Shown here in pieces: positions 7,910 through 15,805 of a DNA stretch of 64,000 bases. Both the position numbers and the translations under genes were made by a program. The stretch spans positions 868,001 through 932,000 of the forward strand of contig NZ_JAGFBF010000005.1 of assembly GCF_017583045.1 (NCBI RefSeq), read 5' to 3'. Positions within the stretch are counted from its first letter, which is position 1; the number at the start of each line of letters is the position of its first letter. Below the pieces are notes generated by a model. It searched no databases and was not told where the DNA came from. It saw nothing but the letters and a program-made list of their open reading frames with translations. The DNA is from Leucobacter tardus. Its GTDB lineage: Bacteria > Actinomycetota > Actinomycetes > Actinomycetales > Microbacteriaceae.

Positions 7910-8157
7910 GAGCGATCCGCGCCGCCGTCGGCTCCGCCGTCATGAACACCGGGCTCACCCGCGGCGCCGCCGTCTGCCGGCCCCTCGGCCCCGCCATCGG
8001 CTCCCCCGTCGTGCACACCGGGCGTGCCCGCCGCGCCGCCGTCCGCAGGACCCTCGGCGCCGCCATCGGCTCCCCCGTCGTGCACACCCGGCTCGCCCGC
8101 GGCGCCGCCGTCGGCCGGACCCTCGAGACCATTCGTATCGTGATCGGTTCCGCTCAT
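7906..8157 (-). CDS. Three-repeat Gly/Asp-rich peptide, candidate substrate of the JmjC oxygenase
   Basis: An 83-residue protein not recognised from any named family. A 12-residue head (MSGTDHDTNGLE) is followed by three tandem 23-residue repeats (residues 13-35, 36-58, 59-81) of the type GPADGGAAGEPGVHDGG..., each with one His in PGVHDGG (His26, His49, His72); it ends DRS. No signal peptide, TM segment or Cys. The ATG at 8157 has one of the strongest Shine-Dalgarno sequences in the window (GAGGAGGA), and its stop overlaps the TTG of the JmjC gene. Codon differences between repeats are nearly all synonymous (repeat 1 vs 3: nine silent, one changing), so the peptide sequence itself is conserved. 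It could be a multi-core modified-peptide precursor, a hydroxylated structural protein or a Ca-binding protein. Confidence 0.75.
   Translation of the reverse strand: MSGTDHDTNGLEGPADGGAAGEPGVHDGGADGGAEGPADGGAAGTPGVHDGGADGGAEGPADGGAAGEPGVHDGGADGGADRS
7915..8121 (-). repeat. Three tandem 69-bp coding repeats
   Basis: Units at 8053-8121, 7984-8052 and 7915-7983 each encode 23 residues in frame. Unit 1 vs 2 differs in six codons (five silent; Glu to Thr at repeat position 10). Unit 1 vs 3 differs in ten codons (nine silent; Glu to Asp at position 23). Hence the repeats are old enough to have drifted silently while the peptide was kept. Confidence 0.92.
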
Positions 8158-8328
8158 GATTCCTCCTCGAACTCTGCCGGCGAGCCCATCTGCGACGGGG
8201 AGATCCCGTCACGCTCACCCGTTGCCGAGTCTAGTGAGCGCATCCCGCCGCGCAGAAGGGGTTGCGCGAGGCTCGAACCGCGCACTCGCCAGTGCCGCCT
8301 CGACTCGAACCGACCGGCCGCACGGGTT

Positions 8329-8334
8329 TACACT
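8329..8334 (+). promoter_or_regulatory. Probable -10 element of the MFS gene
   Basis: TACACT lies in the 231-bp divergent region (8158-8388) between the repeat peptide and the MFS gene. The -35 side is weak (TCGAAC at 8305-8310, 18-bp spacer). Nothing else in that region is clear. Confidence 0.4.
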
Positions 8335-8388
8335 AGTCCTTTGAGCAACGGAGCCTGCCGCCCGACTCCCACCCCGAAAGGTCGCCCC

Positions 8389-9639
8389 ATGACTGCGCCC
8401 ACTCCCGTGCTCACCCCTGCCCGCCGCACGATCGCCCTCTTCGCGCTCGCACTCGGCGGCTTCGGCATCGGCGTCACCGAGTTCGCCTCGATGGGCCTGC
8501 TCCCCGACATCGCTCAAGACCTGCTGCCCGGATACGCCGCCTCCCCGACGACCGAGATCGCGCGGGCCGGGATCCTCATCACGATGTACGCGCTGGGCGT
8601 GGTCGTGGGGGCGCCGGTCTTCGCCGCGCTCGGCGCCCGCGCTTCGCACGCGAAACTCACGTTCCTGCTGCTCGTCCTCTTCATCGTCGGCACGATCGCC
8701 TCGGCCCTCGCGCCGACGTTCGGCTGGCTCGCAGCGTTCCGGTTCATCGCCGCGCTGCCGCACGGCGCCTACTTCGGCGTCGCCTCCCTCATCGCCGCGC
8801 GCATCATGGGTCCCGGAAACCAGGGCAAAGGCGTCGCGCTCGCGATCTCGGGGCTCACCGTGGCGAACGTCGTGGGCGTACCCCTCGCCACCTGGCTCGG
8901 CCAGCACCTGGGCTGGAGGTGGGCGTACGTGCTCGTCGCGGTGATCTTCGCGGTGACGCTCGCGCTCACGGTGCTCGCGCTGCCCCGCACCCCGGGCGAC
9001 CCGACCCGTCACGCGCGCGCCGAGTTGCGCGCGTTCCGCAACCCGCGCACCTGGATCATGATCGCGGTGGGATCGATCGGGTTCGGCGGCTTCTTCGCGG
9101 TGTACTCGTACATCGCCGAGGTGTCCACCGAGGTGGCCGGCCTCTCGACCGCATCGATCCCGTGGGTGCTCGCCGTCATGGGCATCGGCATGACCCTCGG
9201 CAACCTCATCGGCGGCTGGGCGAGCGACCGCGACCTCACCAAGACGATCGTCGTCGGGTTCTCCACCTTCATCGTCTCGCTCATCCTCTACACCTGGTTG
9301 GCGCCGACGCCGGTCGGACTGTTCGTCACGGTGTTCCTCATCGGCATCACCCAGTCGATGCTCATCCCGTCGATTCAAGCGCGGTTGATCCGGATCGCCG
9401 ATCGCGCCGCACTGCTCGGCGCGGCCGTGAATCACGCCGCGTTCAACATCGGCAACGGACTCGGCGCCGCACTCGGCGGAGCGGTCATCGCCGCGGGCTT
9501 CGGCTACCTCGCTCCGGGGTGGGTCGGCGTCGCGCTCGCCGTCATCGGACTGGTCCTCGCGCTCGTCAGCGTGATGGTCACCCGTCACGACAAGCGGAGA
9601 TCTCTGGACACGGTCGGAATTCGAGTCCCGGCCGAATAA
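8389..9639 (+). CDS. MFS transporter, DHA1 (AraJ/CmlA-like) drug or sugar efflux
   Basis: A 416-residue, 12-TM major facilitator. N-terminal motifs TEFASMGLLPDIA (TM1, DHA1 type), APVFAALGARASHAKL (loop 2-3) and RFIAALPHGAYFGVASLIA (TM4/5) resemble AraJ, YdhP and Cml exporters. The ATG at 8389 follows CGAAAGG. It is divergent from the repeat-peptide operon; a role in exporting a product of that operon is possible but nothing in the sequence demands it. Substrate unknown. Confidence 0.85.
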   Translation: MTAPTPVLTPARRTIALFALALGGFGIGVTEFASMGLLPDIAQDLLPGYAASPTTEIARAGILITMYALGVVVGAPVFAALGARASHAKLTFLLLVLFIVGTIASALAPTFGWLAAFRFIAALPHGAYFGVASLIAARIMGPGNQGKGVALAISGLTVANVVGVPLATWLGQHLGWRWAYVLVAVIFAVTLALTVLALPRTPGDPTRHARAELRAFRNPRTWIMIAVGSIGFGGFFAVYSYIAEVSTEVAGLSTASIPWVLAVMGIGMTLGNLIGGWASDRDLTKTIVVGFSTFIVSLILYTWLAPTPVGLFVTVFLIGITQSMLIPSIQARLIRIADRAALLGAAVNHAAFNIGNGLGAALGGAVIAAGFGYLAPGWVGVALAVIGLVLALVSVMVTRHDKRRSLDTVGIRVPAE

Positions 9640-9661
9640 GCACGCCGCGCGTCCGAGCGAG

Positions 9662-11083
9662 CTACCCCGCATCCGCCGCGGCGTCGGCCTCGAGCAGCCG
9701 CAGCCACACCTCGCTGACCGTGGGGTACGCGGGCACCGCGTGCCAGAGCCGGTCGACCGGCACCTCGCCGACGATCGCGATCGTCGCCGAGTGCAGCAGC
9801 TCGGCGACGTCCTGACCGACGAAGGTCGCACCGATGAGGGTGTTGCGCTCGGCATCGATCACGAGTTTCGCGCGCCCGGTGTAGCCGTCAGCATGCAGCG
9901 CCGCTCCGGCGACGGATCCGAGGTCCGCCTCCACGGTGCGCACTGCGGTGCCGGCCGCGCGAGCGTCGGCCTCCGTCACCCCGACGCTCGCGACCTCGGG
10001 ATCGGAGAAGACGACGCTCGGAACCGCCGCGTGGTCCGCGGTCGCCACGTGCCGCCCCCACGCCCGATCCTCGACGACTGCGTTCCCCGCACGGGCCGCG
10101 ATGGCCGCGCCCGCGGCGCGCGCCTGGTACTTCCCCTGGTGAGTGACGAGCGCCCGACCGTTCACATCGCCGACGGCGTACAGCCAGTCCGTTCCTACGA
10201 CGCGCAGCGTGTCGTCGACGGCCAGCGGCAGGGTCACGCCGAGATCGTCGAGACCGAGTCCGTCCGTATGCGGGCGTCGCCCCGTCGCAACGAGCAACTC
10301 GCTCGCGGACACATCCGCGCCGTCGGAGAGGTGCACCGTGACGACCCCGTCGTCTGCGCGGGCGACGTGCTGCGGCGACACCCCGGTACGCACATCGACT
10401 CCGGCCGCCGCGAGCCCCTCCTGGAGCAGGGGGCCGACGAACGGCTCCGCCTGCCCGAGCAGGCCGCCGCGCGCGATGAGTGTGACCTGCGATCCCAGGG
10501 AGGCGAAGGCGAACGCCATCTCGGTTCCGGCGACGCCACCGCCGACGATGATCAGGCTGTCCGGGATCCGATCCACGGAGGTGGCTTCCCTGGTCCCCCA
10601 CGGGTCGACGCCCGCAAGACCGTCGATCGGCGGCAGCACTGGAACCGATCCGGTCGCCAGCGCGACCGCGGCGCACGTCAGCGGTCGCCCGTCGACCTCG
10701 ACCCTGCCGACACCGGCCACCCGACCGTGCCCGCGCACGAGTTCGATGCCCGCGTTCGCGACCCAGTCGGCCTGGCCGGCATCATTCCAATCGCTCGTGA
10801 ACGAGGTGCGCCGGTCGAGCACCGCCTGCACATCGAGTGCGCCGGTCACCGCGGCGTCGGCGCCCGCGACGCGACGGGCCGCGGCGAGCGCCTGACCACT
10901 GCGCAGCAAAGCCTTCGACGGCATGCACGCCCAGTAGGAGCACTCCCCTCCGACGCGCTCGGACTCGATGATCGCGACGCGCAGGCCGCGCGACGCCGCG
11001 CCATCCGCGACGTTCTCACCAGCGGGTCCGCCGCCGATGACGATCAGGTCGTAGTCGAGTTCAGGGTGCGTCTGCGATGCCAT
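9662..11083 (-). CDS. FAD-dependent pyridine nucleotide-disulfide oxidoreductase
   Basis: 473 residues, class I flavoprotein disulfide reductase (Lpd/MerA/mycothione-reductase superfamily). FAD motif VIGGGPAGENVA at residues 14-25, redox-active CxxxxC in GECSYWACMPSK, NAD(P) motif IVGGGVAGTEMAFA mid-protein, ATGRRP, and the C-terminal dimerisation domain. The C-terminal catalytic His-Glu pair typical of lipoamide dehydrogenase (HxxxxE) is present only in a diverged form (HAVPAYPTVSE), so the substrate is uncertain. The start at 11083 (MASQTHPELDYDLIVIGGG) follows a purine-rich GAGAGAA. Stands alone. Confidence 0.82.
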   Translation of the reverse strand: MASQTHPELDYDLIVIGGGPAGENVADGAASRGLRVAIIESERVGGECSYWACMPSKALLRSGQALAAARRVAGADAAVTGALDVQAVLDRRTSFTSDWNDAGQADWVANAGIELVRGHGRVAGVGRVEVDGRPLTCAAVALATGSVPVLPPIDGLAGVDPWGTREATSVDRIPDSLIIVGGGVAGTEMAFAFASLGSQVTLIARGGLLGQAEPFVGPLLQEGLAAAGVDVRTGVSPQHVARADDGVVTVHLSDGADVSASELLVATGRRPHTDGLGLDDLGVTLPLAVDDTLRVVGTDWLYAVGDVNGRALVTHQGKYQARAAGAAIAARAGNAVVEDRAWGRHVATADHAAVPSVVFSDPEVASVGVTEADARAAGTAVRTVEADLGSVAGAALHADGYTGRAKLVIDAERNTLIGATFVGQDVAELLHSATIAIVGEVPVDRLWHAVPAYPTVSEVWLRLLEADAAADAG

Positions 11084-11142
11084 GCTGCATTCTCTCGCAT
11101 GCGCGCCGCGCTGCACAGGGGCTCTTCCTCCTCGGGACCGAG

Positions 11143-12012
11143 TCAGCACACCTCGAAGACGTAGTCGGGGTCTTCCGGGGCCACGAGCGCTCGATCCCGC
11201 AGGATCGTCGCCCGCGGTGTCGCGCCGTCGCCGCACACCTCCGCGAAGGGTCGGGGCAGGGCATCGGTGTATTCGATGTCCATGACGGCGTCTCCGTACA
11301 CGTCGGTGTACGTTCCGCACTCGTCGAATGCGGCGCACTCCTCACTCACCGCGAAGTCGAATCCGGCCTCGTCCCGCAACCAGGCGGCGTGCTCGGCCGC
11401 GTTCTTCTGCCCTGCGGCGAGTCCGGCGTCGTGTGCGGCGGCGACGAGCGCCGTCGCGACGATGGCGGCATCGTCGCGACTGATCGCTCCATCCGAACGG
11501 GTGAACGTGTCCAGGTTGTCGAACTCCACCGCTGCGAATCCGTCGTCGCGGCACCCCTCGATCCAGGTCGATACGCGGTCGATGACGATCGTGCGGCCCG
11601 CTTCCGTCGCGATGTCGAGCAGCGCTTCGTCCGGCCAGTCGGGGTCGGTGCGCACCTCGCCGTCGATCCGCAGAATGGCATCCTCCGGCCACGCGTGCAT
11701 CTCACCCGGTTGCGTCTGGAAGCCGTTGAGGTAGCAGATCGAATACGCGTCCGAGGCGGGTTCCGCCGTACGGTCGCGCGTCACCACGGTGACACCATCG
11801 GGCAGCGCGTACGCGGCACCCAGCTGGTAGTCGAATGCCGCCCCGGCCGGAAACTCCGCCGCGGCCCCGGCGGTGATCTCGGGTGACGGTTCACCGGATT
11901 CGGATCCGGGAGCGCACGCCGTCATGCTCAGCGCCCCTCCGACCAGGAACGCGGCCAGAAGGAAGCGGGTCCAGCATGGTCCGCTCCGCGCTCGGGTTCG
12001 TCTCGCACTCAC
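11143..12012 (-). CDS. Secreted lipoprotein with endo-alpha-1,4-polygalactosaminidase-like (GH114) domain
   Basis: 289 residues: an Arg-rich head, a hydrophobic signal segment (FLLAAFLVGGALSM) and a TAC lipobox at about residues 31-33, then a TIM-barrel-like domain. FDYQLGA opens the GH114 fold, and acidic residues in ICYLNGF, AVEFDNLDTF and MDIEYTD sit at strand ends as in the family. GH114 enzymes cleave galactosaminogalactan-type polymers; here a cell-wall or extracellular glycan target is inferred. GTG at 12012 overlaps the VOC gene stop (GTGA), so they are coupled. Confidence 0.75.
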   Translation of the reverse strand: MSARRTRARSGPCWTRFLLAAFLVGGALSMTACAPGSESGEPSPEITAGAAAEFPAGAAFDYQLGAAYALPDGVTVVTRDRTAEPASDAYSICYLNGFQTQPGEMHAWPEDAILRIDGEVRTDPDWPDEALLDIATEAGRTIVIDRVSTWIEGCRDDGFAAVEFDNLDTFTRSDGAISRDDAAIVATALVAAAHDAGLAAGQKNAAEHAAWLRDEAGFDFAVSEECAAFDECGTYTDVYGDAVMDIEYTDALPRPFAEVCGDGATPRATILRDRALVAPEDPDYVFEVC

Positions 12013-12368
12013 TCGTGCGGGTCCCCGATGCAGAACTCGTTGCCGTCCGGGTCGGCGAACGTATCCCAGGAGAAGGAGTCATCACCACGGGTGCCGCGGT
12101 GTTCGGCTCCGGCGGCGACCCACTCACGCACGAGCGCGTCTCGATCGACGTCGGCTGACCGGTCGAGGTCAAGGTGCATCCGGTTCTTCCCCGGTGTCGG
12201 ATCGTCGGTCTTCTGGAAGCCGAGCGCGACGGGGAGGTCGGGTGCGCGGACCATGCAGAACCAGCCGTCCGCGTCGAAGACCACCGCACCTCCGACCCGC
12301 TCGGCCCACCACTCGGCGATCGTCCGCGGATCGGTGGTATCCAGCGTGACCATTCCCAATCGAATCAT
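12009..12368 (-). CDS. VOC-family (glyoxalase-like) protein
   Basis: 119 residues with one glyoxalase/bleomycin-resistance-like fold: MIRLGMVTLDTTDP, VRAPDLPVALGFQK, RMHLDLD and FADPDGNEFCIGDPHE mark the two beta-alpha-beta-beta-beta modules. The start at 12368 follows GGAGCGCAC. No catalytic assignment is possible; small VOC proteins of this subfamily are mostly of unknown function. Coupled to the GH114-like gene by a 4-bp overlap. Confidence 0.8.
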   Translation of the reverse strand: MIRLGMVTLDTTDPRTIAEWWAERVGGAVVFDADGWFCMVRAPDLPVALGFQKTDDPTPGKNRMHLDLDRSADVDRDALVREWVAAGAEHRGTRGDDSFSWDTFADPDGNEFCIGDPHE

Positions 12369-12405
12369 GTGCGCTCCGTCCTCTTCCCCTCGCTGTTCGA
12401 GCATC

Positions 12406-13725
12406 TCACGGTTCGAGTCCGCGTTCGGTCCGCTCACGGGCCACTCGCTCCCCCTCCTGCCAGGAGGCGACGTGCTGCACCCGTCCGGCGAGACCGTGCG
12501 CATCGATATCGTCGGCGCTGTAGATGCCGGAGGGATCGATCACGTAGAGGTATTTCCCCTCGGAGCAGAACGCGCCGAGGACTTCGGACAGCATGAGCAG
12601 AGCCACCGCCTTCGCTTCCACGACCTCCGAGAGGTCGACGACGACGTAGCGCTCTGAGACGCTCTCGGACGACATTCGGCGCACCACGGTCTCCGCGGCG
12701 ACGAAGTCGATCGTGCCCTGCAGCCGGAAATACGCCGCATTCCCGATGTCGTTCTCCACCGAAGTGTTCGTGATCGCCTCGCGCACGGCCAAGTGCCCGA
12801 CCTCCGGAATCCGCATGAGATGCAACCCGAGGTCCCGTGACAGTCGCTCGCACGCCGCTACCGCACGGACGCTGTTGCCGTGCCGATCGAGACGCGGCGA
12901 GAACGCGGCGAGACCGATGCGCCCGGGCGATGCGCCGACGATGCCGCCGCCGACACCGCTCTTGGCCGGGATCCCGACCGCGGAGACCCAGTCGCCCGCG
13001 GCGTCGTACATGCCGCACGTCGTCATCACGGACAGGACGTGCCCGGCGATCTCCTCATCGATGACCCGCTCGCGCGTCACCGGCTGCACGCCGCCTGACG
13101 CGAGTGTCGCCCCCATCACGGCGAGATCCCGTGTTGTCACGAGCACCGAGCTCTGCCGGATGTACCCCTCCACCGCGACGGCGGGTTCGGCGGCGAGCGC
13201 GTCGCCGGCTCTGAGGATGTTGGCGATCCCGAGATTGCGATAGGCCGCCCCCCACTCCGAGGCGCAGATCGATTCGTCGACCGTGAGCGTTCGGCCCGCG
13301 CACGCGGAGAGGAAGCCGAGGACGGCGGAGAACTTCTCTGCGGCCGTCTCACCGGGAACCAGCGCGAACGTGGCGATCGCGCCGGCGTTGATCATCGGAT
13401 TCGCCGGGCGGCCGCGCTCGTCGACGGAGATGCGGTTGAAGGCGTCGCCCGACGGTTCGATCCCAATGTGCTCGAGCACCTGGTCCAGGCCCCGCTCCCG
13501 GATCGCGAGCGCGTAGGTGAACGCTTTCGCGACCGACTGGATCGTGAACGGAAGGTCGGCGTCGCCCGCCGCGTACGTCTGGCCGTCGAGCATCGCGATC
13601 GCCACGCCGAACGGCTCGGGATCGACCCCCGCGAGCTCGGGGATGTAGTCGGCCAGTGCGCCGTCCCTCCGCTCAGCGATGCCGTCGAGAACGTTCCGCA
13701 GGTACGGCTGGATCGGTGAGCGCAT
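12406..13725 (-). CDS. glsA: Glutaminase with C-terminal STAS domain
   Basis: 439 residues. Residues 1-305 form a beta-lactamase-like serine glutaminase (L-glutamine to L-glutamate plus ammonia): nucleophile/base pair in IQSVAKAF (SxxK), ISVDERGRPANPMINAGAIA, GMYDAAGDW and SGVGGGI. Residues about 330-425 form a STAS (anti-sigma-antagonist-like) domain, with VVVDLSEVVEAKAVALLML, an arrangement seen in a subset of bacterial GlsA proteins and suggesting regulation or membrane association. The start MRSPIQPYLRN at 13725 fits the family start although no strong Shine-Dalgarno sequence is present. Confidence 0.92.
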   Translation of the reverse strand: MRSPIQPYLRNVLDGIAERRDGALADYIPELAGVDPEPFGVAIAMLDGQTYAAGDADLPFTIQSVAKAFTYALAIRERGLDQVLEHIGIEPSGDAFNRISVDERGRPANPMINAGAIATFALVPGETAAEKFSAVLGFLSACAGRTLTVDESICASEWGAAYRNLGIANILRAGDALAAEPAVAVEGYIRQSSVLVTTRDLAVMGATLASGGVQPVTRERVIDEEIAGHVLSVMTTCGMYDAAGDWVSAVGIPAKSGVGGGIVGASPGRIGLAAFSPRLDRHGNSVRAVAACERLSRDLGLHLMRIPEVGHLAVREAITNTSVENDIGNAAYFRLQGTIDFVAAETVVRRMSSESVSERYVVVDLSEVVEAKAVALLMLSEVLGAFCSEGKYLYVIDPSGIYSADDIDAHGLAGRVQHVASWQEGERVARERTERGLEP

Positions 13726-13745
13726 GCCACCACTGTAGGCCGATC

Positions 13746-14414
13746 TCAGGCCGCCGTACCGGCACCGCCCCAGGGGCTCCCGTAGTGCGCCGCCAGGTGC
13801 CCCGCCTCCGCGGCGCTCAGGAGCCGGGTCAGACGATGTTCGGCGAGCGTGACCCGCAGTCGCGATGTCTCCTCGACCTCGATGGCGCGTGCCACGGCGG
13901 TGTCGACATCGGGAGCGGCGACGATCTGCCCGTGATTCTGCAGGAGCGCGCCGCGGAACGGCTGCGTCATGCGCCGCACGGCGGTCGCCTGTGCAGCGTC
14001 GCCCGGAGGTGCGTACGGGATGAGCGGGGTCTGGCCCACGCGCATGACGAAATAGGGCGTCAGGGGCGGCAGCGCGCTCCACTCGGTCCAGGCCTCGAGG
14101 CACGACGCCGCGACGGACGCGGTCGAGTGGAGGTGCACTACGCACGCAGCTTCGCGGTCACGGGCGTACATCGCGAGATGGAGCGGGTATTCTTTCGACG
14201 GCGGTGGCCCGTCGAGCTGCCTCCCCCAGTCCTCCGCGGCGAGCGAGATACGTGAGAGGTCCTCCGCGTCGAGTTCGCCCATTGAGACGCCAGTGGGCGT
14301 GATGTGCATCACGTCACCCACGCGGACGCTCGCGTTGCCCGAACTGCCCGGGCTCAGTCCGAGCGCGGTGAGTTCGGCGCTCGCCCGCACCAGCGCCGGT
14401 ATGACGCCGCTCAC
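13746..14414 (-). CDS. otnC: 3-oxo-tetronate 4-phosphate decarboxylase-like class II aldolase (OtnC)
   Basis: 222 residues, class II aldolase/adducin family. SPGSSGNASVRVGD (phosphate-binding), HITPTGVSMGEL, SKEYPLHL and VVHLHSTAS (zinc histidines), and LLQNHGQIVAAPD (third zinc His) are present. Next to a DUF1537 kinase this family decarboxylates 3-oxo-tetronate 4-phosphate to dihydroxyacetone phosphate. GTG at 14414 overlaps the kinase stop (GTGA), so it is the second gene of a two-gene operon. The assignment rests on this pairing. Confidence 0.85.
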   Translation of the reverse strand: MSGVIPALVRASAELTALGLSPGSSGNASVRVGDVMHITPTGVSMGELDAEDLSRISLAAEDWGRQLDGPPPSKEYPLHLAMYARDREAACVVHLHSTASVAASCLEAWTEWSALPPLTPYFVMRVGQTPLIPYAPPGDAAQATAVRRMTQPFRGALLQNHGQIVAAPDVDTAVARAIEVEETSRLRVTLAEHRLTRLLSAAEAGHLAAHYGSPWGGAGTAA

Positions 14415-15646
14415 CGCAGGTGCTCCCAGGCCGCGGTGAACAGGTCGGAACCGCCGAAGTTTCCTGATTTCAGCAGTAGGTTGAGCGGGTCTCCTCCGTG
14501 CGCCGCGGCGCGCCCCCGAGCCCAGGACAGTCCGGGGGCGACCGGGTCGCCGAGGTCGAGCCGGGTCACGCCCAGCCGCTGCATCACGCTCCCCGAGGTC
14601 TCGCCACCGGCGACCAGCAGCTGCCGCATGCCGCGGGCGGTGAATGCCACGGCGAGCTCGGCGTGCGCGGCCTCGATGAGCGCGGCGTGCGCGCCGTCGC
14701 CCACGTCTTCGGGTGCGCCGGTGGCGTAGACGAGCACGGGGCGCCGGGGTGCGTCGGCCCACTGCGCGGCGGCCCACGCGGTCAGTCGATCGATCTCGGC
14801 GGTGAAGTCGCTTGTGAGCGCCGCGGTGTCGAGTCGTGCGCTGGGAAGCGATTCGCGCGCGTGCGCCACCTGGCCCTGGGTCGCGTGCGAAGCGCTGCCG
14901 GCGAGCACCGCTCTGAAGCCCTCGACCACGGGCATGGGTGCGGCGGCCGCATGGCGGAGCGGGAGACCGAGGGCGAGCCCCGATCCGCCGCTCACGAGCA
15001 CGTCGTTCGCGGTGGCGGCGGCGATGGCTGCGAGATCCGCGTTCGATACGGCATCGACCACGACGTGACTGCGCGCCGGGACCGCGTCGATCGCCGCCCG
15101 GATCGCGACCGCCCCCTCCTGCACGGTACGCCAGGAGACCCATCCGACGCTCCGGTCGGACTGCGCGGTCAAGAGCTCCGTGACGTCGGAGCGCGTCATC
15201 GGCGTCAGCGGATGGTGGCGCATGTGGCTGCTCTCGAGGAGCTCGTCGAAGACGAACAGGCGGCGCTGGTAGACCGTTCTGCCAGCGTCGGGGAAGGCCG
15301 GGACGACCACGGTGCGATCGGCTCCGAGATCGGTCGCGAGCGCATCGAGCACGGGCCCGATGTTCCCGGCGGCGGTGGAATCGAATGTCGAGCAGTACTT
15401 GTCGTAGATGCGCGGTGCCCCGGCATCCCGCAGCAGCCGCGCGGCTGCACGCGTTGCGGACACTGCGTCGGTCACCGGCGCCGTGCGCGACTTCAGCGCG
15501 ATCACCGCACCATCGACACCGTCGAGGTCGGCGGGCGAGTGGTCGACCCCGAGCAGTACGGCGACGCGCAGACCGCGAGCGCGCCAGTTGGTCGCCAGGT
15601 CCGTGGCGCCTGTGAAGTCGTCGGCGACTCCGCCCCATTCCAGCAT
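14411..15646 (-). CDS. otnK: 3-oxo-tetronate kinase (DUF1537 family, OtnK)
   Basis: 411 residues, four-carbon acid sugar kinase. N-terminal substrate domain starts WGGVADDFTGATDLA, followed by IYDKYCSTFDST; the C-terminal nucleotide domain has LLVAGGETSGSVMQRLG and ends LLLKSGNFGGSDLF, all family hallmarks. It phosphorylates 3-oxo-tetronate made by oxidation of erythronate or threonate. The ATG at 15646 follows AAGGACC. Divergent from the dehydrogenase/permease operon, with a shared control region between them. Confidence 0.9.
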   Translation of the reverse strand: MLEWGGVADDFTGATDLATNWRARGLRVAVLLGVDHSPADLDGVDGAVIALKSRTAPVTDAVSATRAAARLLRDAGAPRIYDKYCSTFDSTAAGNIGPVLDALATDLGADRTVVVPAFPDAGRTVYQRRLFVFDELLESSHMRHHPLTPMTRSDVTELLTAQSDRSVGWVSWRTVQEGAVAIRAAIDAVPARSHVVVDAVSNADLAAIAAATANDVLVSGGSGLALGLPLRHAAAAPMPVVEGFRAVLAGSASHATQGQVAHARESLPSARLDTAALTSDFTAEIDRLTAWAAAQWADAPRRPVLVYATGAPEDVGDGAHAALIEAAHAELAVAFTARGMRQLLVAGGETSGSVMQRLGVTRLDLGDPVAPGLSWARGRAAAHGGDPLNLLLKSGNFGGSDLFTAAWEHLR

Positions 15647-15692
15647 CCGTGGTCCTTCCGTTGGTGTCGCGATACCACCTGCATCGCGAAAG

Positions 15693-15742
15693 TTCACACG
15701 TCATGCTACATTGATGTTCGCTCATGTGAAAAAACTTGACTG
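15693..15742. promoter_or_regulatory. Divergent control region of the tetronate locus
   Basis: TTCACA (15693-15698) and TGTGAA (15725-15730) are inverted, and ATGTGAT (15735-15741) is a third similar half-site; a TTGACT element lies at 15735 minus a few bases on the plus side. Repeated GTGA half-sites between divergent operons suit a DeoR operator, and a deoR gene closes the plus operon. Binding is inferred. Confidence 0.4.
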
Positions 15743-15805
15743 TAATGTGATCGCCCTCGGCGATACTCCCGCCTTGTCAACGACGCCAACCGCCCTGGAG
15801 CCGCC

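Noticed and set aside
7915-8121. CRISPR array or mobile-element origin of the 69-bp repeats
   Set aside because: Units are directly adjacent with no spacers, in coding frame, and only three; no cas genes or transposase nearby.
7942-8388. A plus-strand N-terminal extension of the MFS gene running through the 69-bp repeats
   Set aside because: The MFS family start and its ribosome-binding site are at 8389, and silent drift of the repeats is in the minus-strand frame.
8215-9855. A 546-codon open frame on the minus strand across the MFS gene
   Set aside because: Its product is Arg/Asp/Glu-rich without domains; it is the antisense frame of the clear MFS gene in GC-rich DNA.
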